DNA from: Nocardioides aquaticus
Lineage (GTDB): Bacteria > Actinomycetota > Actinomycetes > Propionibacteriales > Nocardioidaceae
Reading direction: 5' to 3'
DNA: 64,000 bases
Assembly: GCF_018459925.1 (NCBI RefSeq)
Contig: NZ_CP075371.1
Span: 558,001 to 622,000 of the forward strand
A model generated the notes under the pieces. It did no database searches. It saw only the letters and a list, made by a program, of their open reading frames with translations, and was not told where the DNA came from. A program made the translations under genes and the position numbers. Of this stretch, positions 1-8,522 are shown piece by piece (the first letter of the stretch is position 1; each line of letters opens with the position of its first letter).

Positions 1-1
1 G

Positions 2-715
2 GCGATGCTCGAGCCGTACGCCGCGCGGGTCCGCGTCGTCGAGGTCGCCGCGGCCGACCTCGACCAGGAGGACGTCGACGTCGTGCTCTACGACACCGAC
101 ACCCAGACCCAGGGCACCCGGGTCAGCCTCGAGGTGCTGCTCGGGCGGACCCCGGTGGCCGCCGACCGGGCCCCGGGGCAGCGACCGCCCCGGGTGGTGG
201 TCTTCAGCTGGAACGTGGACCCCGCCCGGGTCGACACGGCCCTGCGGCGCGGTGCGGCGGGCTACCTCAGCAAGGGGCTCACGGCGGTGGACCTGGTCAC
301 CGCGGTCGAGCAGGTGCAGGCCGGCGAGCGGGTGCGTCCCGAGGCCGAGGGCGACGACGACGAGCCGGCCGGCGGGTGGCGCGGCCAGGGGGAGGGCCTG
401 AGCGCGCGGGAGGCCGAGACCATCGCGCTGATCACCCAGGGCCTGTCCAACCAGGAGATCGCCGACCGGTCCTTCCTGTCGATCAACTCGGTGAAGACCT
501 ACATCCGCAGCGCCTACCGCAAGATCGGCGTGACCCGTCGCTCGCAGGCGGTGCTGTGGGGCCTGCAGCACGGGTTCGACGTCCCGGACCGGCCCGTGCC
601 GGGGGTCGGCGCCGCGGGGGCCGACCTGACCCGGCGGCCCCCGCCGTCCCACCCGCCGTCCCACCCGCCGCCCCACCCGCCGTCCCGCCCGCGCCCGCCC
701 GCCGTCGAGGCGTAG
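2..715 (+). CDS. LuxR-type response regulator, 5'-truncated by the window edge
   Basis: C-terminal part of a two-component response regulator. The first ~95 residues look like a receiver domain without its start: a beta-strand/Asp segment (VDVVLYDTD), then VVVFSWN and the GYLSKGL stretch containing the conserved Lys. After an acidic linker comes a LuxR/GerE helix-turn-helix (LSAREAETIALITQGLSNQE to about KIGVTRRSQAVLWGL, residues ~133-190), which binds DNA. The frame is open back to base 2, so the ATG at 5 is probably internal. The last ~40 residues are a Pro/Ser/His-rich tail coded by a tandem DNA repeat. The partner histidine kinase is not in view, so the signal is unknown. Confidence 0.85.
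   Translation, partial: AMLEPYAARVRVVEVAAADLDQEDVDVVLYDTDTQTQGTRVSLEVLLGRTPVAADRAPGQRPPRVVVFSWNVDPARVDTALRRGAAGYLSKGLTAVDLVTAVEQVQAGERVRPEAEGDDDEPAGGWRGQGEGLSAREAETIALITQGLSNQEIADRSFLSINSVKTYIRSAYRKIGVTRRSQAVLWGLQHGFDVPDRPVPGVGAAGADLTRRPPPSHPPSHPPPHPPSRPRPPAVEA
641..688 (+). repeat. 12-bp tandem repeat in the 3' end of the response regulator gene
   Basis: Four consecutive 12-bp units close to CCGCCGTCCCAC, with small changes in units 3 and 4. They code in frame for PPSH, PPSH, PPPH and PPSR. Slippage here would change tail length without breaking the frame. Confidence 0.8.
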
Positions 716-922
716 CCCCGCACCGTCGGGTCGTTCGTCGGGCCGCTCGTCGGGGGTGGGCCGATCCGGCATACTGGGCGTGCCGGCGGTCACGCCCGGG
801 TTCCCGACTCACGCAGACGGGGCCCGAGCCTGGCTGCCGGTGCCACGTCCGGGGGACGGACCGACGCCCGCCGACCCGACTGGGTGGCCGGTGCCCACGC
901 GCGCTGCTGGCAGGCTGGGACG

Positions 923-2350
923 GTGAGCCCCACCGAGAAGCTGCCCCCGCACGTCATGGTCCTCTTCGGCGCGACGGGTGACCTCGCCCGCCGCAAGCTC
1001 TTCCCGGGCCTCTACAAGCTGGCCCGCGCCGGTCGGCTGCCCGCGGACTACCAGGTCATCGGCAGCGGCCGGCACAGCCCGGGCTCCGACGAGGAGTTCC
1101 GCGACCAGGTCCGCAAGGGGCTGGCCGAGACCGTCGGCGACCTCGACGACGACCTGGTGGCCGAGCTCGTCGGCCGGGTGTCGTTCCAGACCTCGAACGC
1201 CGACGACGGTGCCGACCTCGCCGAGGCCGTCCGGACCGCCGAGCAGGCGCTGGTGGGGGGCGACGACGTCTCCGACGTCCGCCGGCTGGTCTACCTCTCG
1301 GTGCCGCCGTCGGCCATGCAGGACATGATCCACATGCTCGGTCGGGAGGGCATCGCCGAGCGCGCCCGCCTGGTGATCGAGAAGCCGTTCGGTCTGGACC
1401 TGGAGTCCTCCCGCGAGCTCGACGCGGCCCTCAAGGACGTCGTCGACGAGGACCAGGTCTTCCGCATCGACCACTTCCTGGGCAAGGAGGCGGTGCAGAA
1501 CATCCTGGCGCTGCGCTTCGCCAACGGCCTCTTCGAGCCGGCCTGGGACGCCCAGCACCTCACCTCGGTGCAGATCGACGTGCCCGAGGAGCTCGGGCTG
1601 GAGGGACGCGGCAGCTTCTACGAGTCCACCGGCTGCCTGCGCGACATGGTCTCCACCCACCTCTCGCAGCTGCTCGGCTTCGTGGCGCTGGAGGACCCGG
1701 GCGAGTTCAGCGCCGACGCCGTGCGCGACGCGAAGGCGAAGGTCTTCGCCGACCTGCAGCCGCTGGACCCGGCCAAGGTCGTCTTCGGGCAGTTCGAGGG
1801 CTACCGCGACGAGGAGGACGTGGCCGAGGACTCCGACGTCGAGACGTTCGTGGCGATCGAGGCCCGCGTCGACAACGACCGGTGGCGCGGGGTGCCGTTC
1901 TACCTGCGCACCGGCAAGGCGCTGGCGCAGCAGCGGCGCACGATCACGCTGCGCTTCCGGACCGCGGAGAGCCTGATCTTCGGCGAGGACCCCGGCCCGA
2001 ACGAGCTGGTCCTCGAGCTGACCGACGACCCGCAGGTGCTCATCGACATGCGCGCCAAGCGGCCCGGGCCCGACATGGAGCTGGCCGAGGCCACGATGCG
2101 GATGGACTTCTCCGACGCCATCCCCGGGGCCGACCCGCTGGAGGCCTACGAGCGGCTCCTGCTCGAGGTCATCCGCGGCGAGCAGACCCTGTTCACCCGC
2201 TCCGACGAGGTGGACCGGCTCTGGCAGGTCGTGCAGCCGGTGCTGGACAGCCCGCCGCCGCTGCAGACGTACGCGCAGGGCTCCTGGGGCCCGCAGGCCG
2301 CGCTGGACCTCCCCGAGGGCGGCTGGCGGCTCGGGCGCGACGATGACTGA
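923..2350 (+). CDS. zwf: Glucose-6-phosphate 1-dehydrogenase
   Basis: Oxidises glucose 6-phosphate to 6-phosphogluconolactone with NADP, the entry step of the oxidative pentose phosphate pathway (cytoplasm). The N-terminal dinucleotide motif [18 protein letters not shown] begins near residue 16, and the active-site motif RIDHFLGKE lies around 181-189 with the catalytic His. The length of 475 aa is normal for the family. I prefer the GTG at 923 because it leaves a short N-terminus before the Rossmann strand; an in-frame GTG at 884 would add 13 residues of unlikely composition. The stop overlaps the start of the next gene by 8 nt, which suggests co-translation. Confidence 0.95.
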   Translation: MSPTEKLPPHVMVLFGATGDLARRKLFPGLYKLARAGRLPADYQVIGSGRHSPGSDEEFRDQVRKGLAETVGDLDDDLVAELVGRVSFQTSNADDGADLAEAVRTAEQALVGGDDVSDVRRLVYLSVPPSAMQDMIHMLGREGIAERARLVIEKPFGLDLESSRELDAALKDVVDEDQVFRIDHFLGKEAVQNILALRFANGLFEPAWDAQHLTSVQIDVPEELGLEGRGSFYESTGCLRDMVSTHLSQLLGFVALEDPGEFSADAVRDAKAKVFADLQPLDPAKVVFGQFEGYRDEEDVAEDSDVETFVAIEARVDNDRWRGVPFYLRTGKALAQQRRTITLRFRTAESLIFGEDPGPNELVLELTDDPQVLIDMRAKRPGPDMELAEATMRMDFSDAIPGADPLEAYERLLLEVIRGEQTLFTRSDEVDRLWQVVQPVLDSPPPLQTYAQGSWGPQAALDLPEGGWRLGRDDD

Positions 2351-4220
2351 CGCCTCCCAGGAGGGGGCCCGCAGCCGCAGCACGGGCGGGTCGCAGAGCG
2401 CGCTGGGGGACCGGGAGTTCCTCGCCATCGCCGACCACGGCCTGATCGGCGACCTGCGCACCTGCGCCCTGGTGGGCTCCGAGGGCACCATCGACTGGTT
2501 CTGCGCGGGGCGGTTCGACGCGCCGAGCGTGTTCGGGGCGCTGCTGGACCCCGAGCAGGGCGGTGCGTGGCGGTTCGAGGTCGTGGACGGTCACGTCACG
2601 ACCGCTCAGTTCTACTTCCCGGACTCCAACATCCTGGTGACCCGGTTCCTGACCGAGGAGGGCGTGGCGGAGGTCCACGACTTCATGCCGGTCGTGAAGG
2701 CGCACGACCCGGACCACCGGCAGCGGATCGTGCGCCGCGTGGCGGCCGTGCGCGGCACCACCCGGCTGCGCATGGAGCTGGCCGCCCGGCCCGACTACGG
2801 CCGCGTGACCCCCGACGTCGAGCTGGTCGGCACCGACGCCCTGGTCACCGGCGGCGGGCTGCGGCTCGGGGTGGCCTCGACGGCCGACCTCACCGCCGAG
2901 CACGGCACGGTGCACGCCGACCTGACCCTGCGCGCGGGCGAGGAGGCGCTGTTCGTCCTCCAGGTGCTCGGCGAGGGCGAGGACCTGACGCCCGGCGACT
3001 GCGAGGACACCGCGCACCTGTTCACCGAGACCGCGGCGTTCTGGCGCGAGTGGCTCTCCCGCTCGACCTACCAGGGGCGCTGGCGCGAGATGGTCAACCG
3101 GGCGGCGCTCACGCTGAAGCTGCTCACCCACGAGCCGACCGGCGCGATCATCGCGGCGCCGACCACGAGCCTGCCGGAGGAGATCGGCGGCCCGCGCAAC
3201 TGGGACTACCGCTTCGTCTGGATCCGCGACGCCGCGTTCAGCCTCTACGCCCTGCTGCGCCTGGGCTTCACCGACGAGGCCAACGCCTTCATGGGCTGGC
3301 TCTCACGCCGTCTCGAGGACCAGGGCGACGACGTCGACCCGGAGCTCGGCCCGCTGCGGGTGCTCTACGACATCGACGGCCGGATCCCCGACACCGAGCA
3401 CGAGCTCGACCACCTCCGCGGCTACCTGGACTCCAAGCCGGTCCGGGTGGGCAACGCCGCGGCCGGTCAGCTCCAGCTCGACATCTACGGCGAGCTGATC
3501 GACTCGGTCTACCTGTTCAACAAGTACGGCAACGGCCTGTCCTACGACTCCTGGTCCGACCTGACCCGGGTCCTGGAGTGGCTGATGGACAACTGGGAGC
3601 GGCCCGACGCCGGGATGTGGGAGATCCGCGACGAGCCGCGCCACCACACCACCTCGCGACTGATGGCGTGGGTGGCGCTGGAGCGGATGATCCGGACCGC
3701 CCGCCAGCGGGGCCTGCCCGGCGACGCGACCCGGTGGATGCAGGTCCGGGACCAGATCTACGAGCGGCTGATGGACCGGTCCTGGAATGCCGAGATCGGG
3801 GCGTTCGTGCAGCACGAGGGCGCCGACGTGCTCGACGCGGGCGTGCTGCTGATGCCGATGGTGAAGTTCGTGGCGCCCGACGACCCGCGCTTCCTGTCCA
3901 CCCTGAAGGCGATCGAGGAGCGGCTGGTCTCGGACAGCCTGGTCTTCCGCTACGACGTGGAGATGTCGGCCGACGGCCTCGAGGGTGGCGAGGGGACGTT
4001 CTCGCTGTGCTCGTTCTGGTACGTCGAGGCGCTCACCCGCGCCGGTCGGCTCGACGACGCGCGGCTGGCGCTGGAGAAGATGTTCACCTACGCCAACCAC
4101 CTCGGCCTCTACGCCGAGCAGATCGGGCTGACCGGAGTCCAGCTGGGCAACTTCCCCCAGGCCTTCACCCACCTCAGCCTGATCAGCGCGGCGCTCAACC
4201 TCGACCGCGCCCTCGGCTGA
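2343..4220 (+). CDS. Glycoside hydrolase family 15 protein (glucoamylase/trehalase-like)
   Basis: GH15 enzymes release glucose from alpha-glucans or trehalose by inversion. The 625-aa product has the family's N-terminal beta-sandwich start ([20 protein letters not shown]...TIDWFC) and an (alpha/alpha)6 barrel with [20 protein letters not shown] near residues 286-305. A conserved Glu lies in GLYAEQIG near 590, where the catalytic base of the family is expected. No signal peptide is seen, so it is probably cytoplasmic. Mycobacterial relatives are trehalases; the substrate cannot be decided from sequence. It overlaps zwf by 8 nt, so glucose release and glucose-6-phosphate oxidation may be expressed together. 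A triple 22-bp repeat starts three bases after the stop. Confidence 0.9.
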   Translation: MTDASQEGARSRSTGGSQSALGDREFLAIADHGLIGDLRTCALVGSEGTIDWFCAGRFDAPSVFGALLDPEQGGAWRFEVVDGHVTTAQFYFPDSNILVTRFLTEEGVAEVHDFMPVVKAHDPDHRQRIVRRVAAVRGTTRLRMELAARPDYGRVTPDVELVGTDALVTGGGLRLGVASTADLTAEHGTVHADLTLRAGEEALFVLQVLGEGEDLTPGDCEDTAHLFTETAAFWREWLSRSTYQGRWREMVNRAALTLKLLTHEPTGAIIAAPTTSLPEEIGGPRNWDYRFVWIRDAAFSLYALLRLGFTDEANAFMGWLSRRLEDQGDDVDPELGPLRVLYDIDGRIPDTEHELDHLRGYLDSKPVRVGNAAAGQLQLDIYGELIDSVYLFNKYGNGLSYDSWSDLTRVLEWLMDNWERPDAGMWEIRDEPRHHTTSRLMAWVALERMIRTARQRGLPGDATRWMQVRDQIYERLMDRSWNAEIGAFVQHEGADVLDAGVLLMPMVKFVAPDDPRFLSTLKAIEERLVSDSLVFRYDVEMSADGLEGGEGTFSLCSFWYVEALTRAGRLDDARLALEKMFTYANHLGLYAEQIGLTGVQLGNFPQAFTHLSLISAALNLDRALG

Positions 4221-4222
4221 CC

Positions 4223-4288
4223 GCCGAGGTGACGCTCGCGGACAGCCGAGATGACGCTCGCGGACAGCCGAGATGACGCTCGCGGACA
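4223..4288 (+). repeat. Triple 22-bp intergenic repeat, locus A
   Basis: Three head-to-tail 22-bp units (4223-4244, 4245-4266, 4267-4288) sharing the core CCGAGATGACGCTCGCGG. Units 2 and 3 are identical and unit 1 differs at one base. They fill the gap between two convergent stop codons. Each unit holds a small dyad, CGAG-ATGACG-CTCG. The same arrangement recurs at 19962-20027 and, in the opposite orientation, at 22108-22173 and 51762-51827. Confidence 0.95.
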
Positions 4289-4290
4289 GG

Positions 4291-4950
4291 TCAGTCCTTG
4301 AACGGGGCCTCGTCGAGGTGCGCCATCAGCTCGCGCGGGCTGTCGTAGACCGCGACGGCGCCGGCCTCAAGCAGCTCGGCGCTGCCGAACCCGCCGGTGA
4401 GCAGGGCGACGCAGGGGACCCCGGCCTTCGCCGCGGCCTCGACGTCCCAGACGGCGTCCCCGATCATCACGGCGCGCGTGGCGTCGACGGACTCCAGCGC
4501 GACCTCGATCAGGTCCGGCTCGGGCTTGCTCTGCTCCGCCTCGGCGCCCGCGATCGACTCGTGCAGGTGCTGCCCGGCGCCGTCGAGGAGCTCCAGGAGC
4601 CGCTCGCTGAGCTCCTTGTCGGCGGAGCTGGCGAGCACGACGTTGAAGCCCTTGCCGCGCAGCGCCTCGAGCAGCTCGCCGGCGCCGTCGGTGGCGCTGA
4701 GGTCGTGGAAGCGCTCGTCGAGGTAGCGCTGGTGGCGCTCGCGCACCTCGTCGCCCATGGCGTCCTCGACGGACTGGCCGGCGACGTGGGCCACGAGGCG
4801 GTCCCCGCCCATCCCGATCGCGCGCTGGACGTGGTGGCTGGCCACGGTCACGCCGACGTCACGGAAGGCGAGCTTCCAGGCGGTGGTGTGCACGTAGACG
4901 GAGTCGACGAGGGTGCCGTCGAGGTCGAGCAGCACGGTGTCGATGGACAC
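4291..4950 (-). CDS. HAD-superfamily phosphatase (phosphoglycolate phosphatase-like)
   Basis: Small-molecule phosphatase of the HAD superfamily. Motif I is LLDLDGTLVDS with nucleophile Asp9 and general acid Asp11. Motif II is in VVLASSA, motif III is the Lys of QSKPEPD, and motif IV is MIGDAVWDV. A helical cap lies between motifs I and II (~residues 20-85), as in phosphoglycolate phosphatases and beta-phosphoglucomutases. The start is the GTG at 4950 because AAGGAG lies 8 nt upstream. The product is 219 aa. Substrate unknown. Confidence 0.88.
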   Translation of the reverse strand: MSIDTVLLDLDGTLVDSVYVHTTAWKLAFRDVGVTVASHHVQRAIGMGGDRLVAHVAGQSVEDAMGDEVRERHQRYLDERFHDLSATDGAGELLEALRGKGFNVVLASSADKELSERLLELLDGAGQHLHESIAGAEAEQSKPEPDLIEVALESVDATRAVMIGDAVWDVEAAAKAGVPCVALLTGGFGSAELLEAGAVAVYDSPRELMAHLDEAPFKD

Positions 4951-5087
4951 GAGGTGGGCTCCTTGGGTCGGGTACGGGGGACCCGCCACCCTCGCAGTGT
5001 CACGACCCGACGGTCCTCACCCCCGGGGTCGGTGCCGGTCCCGGGCGCGCTGGCTAGCGTGGTCCGTCCCCGAGGAGAGGTGGCGGC

Positions 5088-5363
5088 GTGGCCCCGAAGC
5101 AGGAGGACCCCGGTCCGAGCGTCAAGGACCCGGAGCTGTACGAGAAGCTCCGCGACGAGGGCAACAGCAAGGAGAAGTCCGCGCGCATCGCCAACGCCGC
5201 CGCGAACAGCTCCCGCTCCGAGGTCGGCGAGCGGGGCGGGTCGTCGCCGTCGTACGAGGAGTGGACCGTCGCGGAGCTCCGCGAGCGGGCCGCCGAGCTG
5301 GACGTGGAGGGCCGGTCGACGATGACCAAGGACCAGCTGGTCGACGCCCTGCGCGACCACTGA
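5088..5363 (+). CDS. Small RhoN/SAP-like helical protein
   Basis: A 91-residue charged protein. The N-terminal half is a KDPELYEKLRDEGNSKEKSA segment found in short actinobacterial proteins of the DUF7218 type. The C-terminal half (~57-90: WTVAELRERAAELDVEG, then TMTKDQLVDALR) has the helix-extension-helix pattern of Rho N-terminal/SAP domains that contact nucleic acid. A GAGGAGAGG ribosome site precedes the GTG start, and a TAGCGT -10 lies at 5055-5060. The function is not established; nucleic-acid binding is inference from the fold pattern. Confidence 0.75.
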   Translation: MAPKQEDPGPSVKDPELYEKLRDEGNSKEKSARIANAAANSSRSEVGERGGSSPSYEEWTVAELRERAAELDVEGRSTMTKDQLVDALRDH

Positions 5364-5391
5364 GCCGCCTGGAGGACCGGGCGCGCGGCGA

Positions 5392-5694
5392 TCAGGCGCC
5401 GGCGGGCCGGGCGAGGCGACGGCGCAGCGAGGTGTTGGCCGTCCGCAGGCGGGCGACCTCGTCCTCGAGCGCCACGACCCGGGCCACGCCGGCCAGGTTC
5501 AGCCCGTCGGCGAGCAGGGCGCGGACCCGGTCGACCCGCTCGAGGTCGGCGGCGGAGTAGAGCCGCGTGCCGCCGTCGGTGCGGCCGGGGGCGACCAGGC
5601 CGTGCCGCTCGTACACCCGCAGGTTCTGCACCTGCGTGGAGCACATCCGTGCCGCCACCGAGATGGCGAAGACGCCCTGGTCCCGTCCGGTCAT
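5392..5694 (-). CDS. MerR-family regulator, HspR-like
   Basis: A 100-aa DNA-binding protein with a MerR winged-helix N-terminus (FAISVAARMCSTQVQNLRVY, then YERHGLVAPGRTDGGTRLYS) and a C-terminal coiled coil (VVALEDEVARLRTANTSLRR) for dimerisation. It lacks a metal-binding loop, as expected for heat-shock regulators such as HspR. It is divergent from an hsp20 gene with only 100 bp between them. An inverted repeat there (5730-5751) overlaps the likely promoter, so it probably represses itself and hsp20. Control by protein stress is inference from the HspR family. Confidence 0.85.
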   Translation of the reverse strand: MTGRDQGVFAISVAARMCSTQVQNLRVYERHGLVAPGRTDGGTRLYSAADLERVDRVRALLADGLNLAGVARVVALEDEVARLRTANTSLRRRLARPAGA

Positions 5695-5729
5695 GGTCTT
5701 GATCCTGCCTCATCGCTGCGCTATATAAA

Positions 5730-5751
5730 ACCTGTAACAACCGATACAGGT
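5730..5751. promoter_or_regulatory. Inverted-repeat operator between merR-like gene and hsp20
   Basis: Perfect 7-bp arms ACCTGTA (5730-5736) and TACAGGT (5745-5751) separated by 8 bp. It lies in the only AT-rich part of the divergent region, next to TATATA at 5722-5727, a good -10 for the leftward gene. It does not match the classical HspR HAIR element (CTTGAGT-N7-ACTCAAG). Confidence 0.7.
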
Positions 5752-5794
5752 ACGCGACGCCACCCGGCGTCGCCCGTCATCCGAGGAGGACACC

Positions 5795-6232
5795 ATGCTG
5801 CTGCGCACCACCGACCCGTTCCGCGACCTCGACCGCCTCGCCCAACAGGTCATGGGCACCACGAACCGCCCCGCGGTGATGCCGATGGACGCCTGGCGCG
5901 AGGGCGACCGGGTGGTGCTGGAGTTCGACCTGCCCGGCGTCGCCCCCGAGACGATCGACCTCGACGTCGAGCGCAACGTGCTGACCGTGCGCGCCGAGCG
6001 CGTCGCGCGCAACGGTGACTGGGAGTCGCTGACCGCCGAACGGCCCCGCGGCGTCTTCAGCCGCCAGCTCGTGCTCGGCGACAACCTCGACCTCGACGCG
6101 GTGGAGGCGTCCTACGACGCCGGGGTGCTGCGGTTGGTCGTGCCGGTCGCGGAGAAGGCCAAGCCGCGGCGGATCGCCGTGACCGCCGGCCACCCGGGAG
6201 CCTCGACCGAGCAGCCCGCGATCCAGGCCTGA
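5795..6232 (+). CDS. Hsp20/alpha-crystallin small heat-shock protein
   Basis: ATP-independent holdase that binds unfolding proteins as an oligomer in the cytoplasm. The 145-aa product starts [20 protein letters not shown], typical of actinobacterial Hsp20. The alpha-crystallin beta-sandwich runs over about residues 28-125 ([20 protein letters not shown] ... [20 protein letters not shown]), with the conserved G-V-L near 108-110. GAGGAGGA sits just before the ATG. The MerR-like gene upstream is the likely regulator. Confidence 0.93.
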   Translation: MLLRTTDPFRDLDRLAQQVMGTTNRPAVMPMDAWREGDRVVLEFDLPGVAPETIDLDVERNVLTVRAERVARNGDWESLTAERPRGVFSRQLVLGDNLDLDAVEASYDAGVLRLVVPVAEKAKPRRIAVTAGHPGASTEQPAIQA

Positions 6233-6250
6233 GCACGGGGTGGCGGGGTG

Positions 6251-6277
6251 GCCCGGTCCCGGTGCCGGGGACCGGGC
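6251..6277 (+). terminator. Hairpin after hsp20
   Basis: Ten-bp perfect stem, GCCCGGTCCC (6251-6260) with GGGACCGGGC (6268-6277), 7-nt loop, 18 bases after the hsp20 stop. No U-tract, as is common in high-GC genomes. Confidence 0.6.
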
Positions 6278-6451
6278 CGCCCCGTCCGGTGACCCGGCGC
6301 CGCGGGGGCGGACCTGCCTGACGAGGGACCGGAGGGAGCGTGTCGCCATTCCTTCGACAGGGTCCGGCGACGCGCCACGGCGCCGGGTCAGGAGTGGTTC
6401 GGAGCACATCTGTAGCCGGATTGGTCCGAGCGTCGGCGGGTTGAAGGCCGG

Positions 6452-7246
6452 TCAGCGCCCGGGCCGGGCGACGAGCACGGTGGCGTCGAGGTCGTCGTCG
6501 ACCTCGACGCGCGCCGTCATCCCGGCCGCTCCTGCGGCGGCGGCGGACGCGGCGGACTGCCCGCGCGAGGTCTCGACCAGCACCAGCCCGTCGGGCGCGA
6601 GCCACCGGGCGGCGCCGGCGAGCACCCGCCGCTGCACGTCGAGTCCGTCGACCCCGCCGTCGAGGGCGCGGAGCTGCTCGTGCAGCCGGGCCTCCGGGGG
6701 CATGAGCGCGACGGCGGCGGTCGGGACGTACGGCGCGTTGGCGAGCAGCACCGCGACCCGTCCCGCCAGCGCCGCCGGCAGGGCGTCGTAGAGGTCGCCC
6801 TCCCGCACCCGCTCGGGCGCCAGCACCTGGCGTGCACAGCGGACCGCGGCGGGGTCGACGTCGACGGCCCAGACCTCGGCGTCCGGTCGGGCCGAGGCCA
6901 CGGCCGCCCCGAGCGCACCGGTGCCGCAACCCAGGTCGACGACCACCGCGGCGGCCGGTCGTACGCCCAGCTCCTCCACGGCGAGCCGCACCAGCAGGGC
7001 ACTGCGGGCGCGGGGGACGAAGACGCCGGGCTCGACGGGGACCCGGACGCCGGCGAAGGCGGCCCAGCCGACGACGACCTCCAGCGGGACGCCGGCCTCG
7101 CGGCGGACCACGAGGGCCTCGAGGTGGGCCGGGGTCAGGGCCTCGTCGAGGAGCAGGGCGACCTCCTCCTCGGCCCACACGCAGCCGACGGCGCGCAGCC
7201 GGGCGGCGAGGCGGGCCGTCTCCGCGGTGCCGGGGTCGGGGCTCAC
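6452..7246 (-). CDS. PrmC/HemK-like N5-glutamine methyltransferase
   Basis: SAM-dependent methyltransferase of the HemK/PrmC group, whose members methylate the GGQ glutamine of release factors. The N-terminal helical domain leads to the SAM motif VVDLGCGTGALGAAVA and the acidic VDVDPAA. The substrate-site motif is NAPYVP rather than the canonical NPPY. This NAPYVP variant is known in a second, less studied actinobacterial HemK-like subfamily, so the target may differ from release factors. The GTG at 7246 is chosen as start (264 aa) because codons upstream give an Arg-rich, unlikely N-terminus. Confidence 0.8.
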   Translation of the reverse strand: MSPDPGTAETARLAARLRAVGCVWAEEEVALLLDEALTPAHLEALVVRREAGVPLEVVVGWAAFAGVRVPVEPGVFVPRARSALLVRLAVEELGVRPAAAVVVDLGCGTGALGAAVASARPDAEVWAVDVDPAAVRCARQVLAPERVREGDLYDALPAALAGRVAVLLANAPYVPTAAVALMPPEARLHEQLRALDGGVDGLDVQRRVLAGAARWLAPDGLVLVETSRGQSAASAAAAGAAGMTARVEVDDDLDATVLVARPGR

Positions 7247-7291
7247 CCCGTCATGGTCGCAGGGGCCGGTACGCCGGCGCGCCGCCCCGCG

Positions 7292-7297
7292 TAGCCT
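7292..7297 (+). promoter_or_regulatory. -10 box TAGCCT, leaderless
   Basis: The hexamer ends 7 nt before the GTG at 7305, placing the transcript start at or next to the start codon. It supports that codon for the MBL-fold gene. Confidence 0.55.
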
Positions 7298-7304
7298 CCG
7301 GCGG

Positions 7305-8369
7305 GTGACCAGCACCCCGACCTCCCGCGCCGTGTCCCCGGACTCCGGCGAGCACTGGACCGAGCCCGGCGCGTGGCCGGTCGCCGACGGGGTCCACCGG
7401 ATCCCGCTGCCGCTGCCGCAGGACGGTCTGCGCGCGGTGAACGTCTACGCCGTCGAGAGCGAGGCCGGCCTGACGCTCGTCGACGGCGGGTGGTCGATCG
7501 TCGAGGCACGGGAGCTGCTCGAGCGGTCGCTGGCCTCGATCGGGTACGCCTTCGCCGACGTGCGGCGCTTTCTGGTCACCCACGTGCACCGCGACCACTA
7601 CACGCTGGCGCACGTGATCGGTCGCGAGGTCGGCGCCGAGGTGAGCCTCGGGATCGGCGACAAGCCGACGCTGGACCTGATGCACGCCACCGAGCCGCCG
7701 TTCACCGGGTCCAGCGACCTGCTCCGCGCCGCCGGTGCGACGGAGCTCGCGGACCGCTGGGGCCGTCCGAGCGCGAGCCCGACCCTGGACCTCGCGCACT
7801 GGGGCTACCCCGACCGCTGGCTCGAGGGCGACCACGACATCACCCTGGGCTCGCGCACGCTGGCCGCGGTGGAGACGCCCGGGCACACCCAGGGCCACGT
7901 CGTCTTCGCCGACCACGGCGGGGGGCTGCTGTTCGCCGGCGACCACGTGCTGCCCACGATCACGCCGTCCATCGGCTTCGAGCCGGTGCCGGTGGAGCAG
8001 CCGCTGCGCGACTTCATGGGGTCGCTGGCCAAGGTCCGGGCGATGCCCGACCTGCGGCTGCTCCCGGCGCACGGCCCGGTGGCGCCGTCGGTGCACGCCC
8101 GGGTCGACGAGCTGCTGGCCCACCACGAGGAGCGCCTCGCCGCCTGCCTCCGGGCGCTGGTCGGCGCGGCCCCGGCGGGGCTGACCTCGTACGACGTGGC
8201 GGGCGTCCTGCCGTGGACCCGGCACGAGCACGCCCTGGCCGACCTCGACCTCTTCAACGCGGGACTGGCGACGATGGAGACCAAGGCGCACCTCGAGCTG
8301 CTGGTGGCCCGCGGCGACGCGGCGCGCTCCGTGGTGGACGGGGCCGTGGTCTTCACCGCTGCCGGCTGA
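7305..8369 (+). CDS. MBL-fold metallo-hydrolase
   Basis: Metallo-beta-lactamase-fold hydrolase of 354 aa. The metal-binding motif HVHRDH lies near residues 93-98. Further ligands are the His of TPGHTQGHVVF, the Asp of LLFAGDHVLP and the His of LLPAHGP. A C-terminal helical extension (VDELLAHHEERLAACLRAL and on) resembles the LACTB2-like/glyoxalase II-like subfamily that acts on thioesters or nucleic acids. The exact substrate cannot be given. The GTG start is supported by a -10 box 7 nt upstream. A convergent-gene hairpin follows. Confidence 0.88.
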   Translation: MTSTPTSRAVSPDSGEHWTEPGAWPVADGVHRIPLPLPQDGLRAVNVYAVESEAGLTLVDGGWSIVEARELLERSLASIGYAFADVRRFLVTHVHRDHYTLAHVIGREVGAEVSLGIGDKPTLDLMHATEPPFTGSSDLLRAAGATELADRWGRPSASPTLDLAHWGYPDRWLEGDHDITLGSRTLAAVETPGHTQGHVVFADHGGGLLFAGDHVLPTITPSIGFEPVPVEQPLRDFMGSLAKVRAMPDLRLLPAHGPVAPSVHARVDELLAHHEERLAACLRALVGAAPAGLTSYDVAGVLPWTRHEHALADLDLFNAGLATMETKAHLELLVARGDAARSVVDGAVVFTAAG

Positions 8370-8380
8370 GGCGACCCGGT

Positions 8381-8429
8381 GTCGATGGGTGGTCTTCCTC
8401 CACCCGGTGCGTGCAGATCACCCATCGAC
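8381..8429. terminator. Bidirectional hairpin between convergent genes
   Basis: Perfect 11-bp arms GTCGATGGGTG (8381-8391) and CACCCATCGAC (8419-8429) around a 27-nt loop, 12 bases after the MBL gene. The GNAT gene converges from the other side. Confidence 0.55.
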
Positions 8430-8522
8430 CGGCGGGGGCGTGCCGGTACACCGGTGGGGCGGGTCTCGAGACGGTTGCTTGCGCTCCCTCCTCGACCACC
8501 GTCCCGGGCCCGTGCCCGTGCC

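Noticed and set aside
4223..4288. CRISPR array
   Set aside because: The 22-bp units are directly adjacent with no spacers, and no cas genes are in the window.
5701..5794. Classical HspR HAIR element
   Set aside because: CTTGAGT-N7-ACTCAAG is absent; a different inverted repeat is present.
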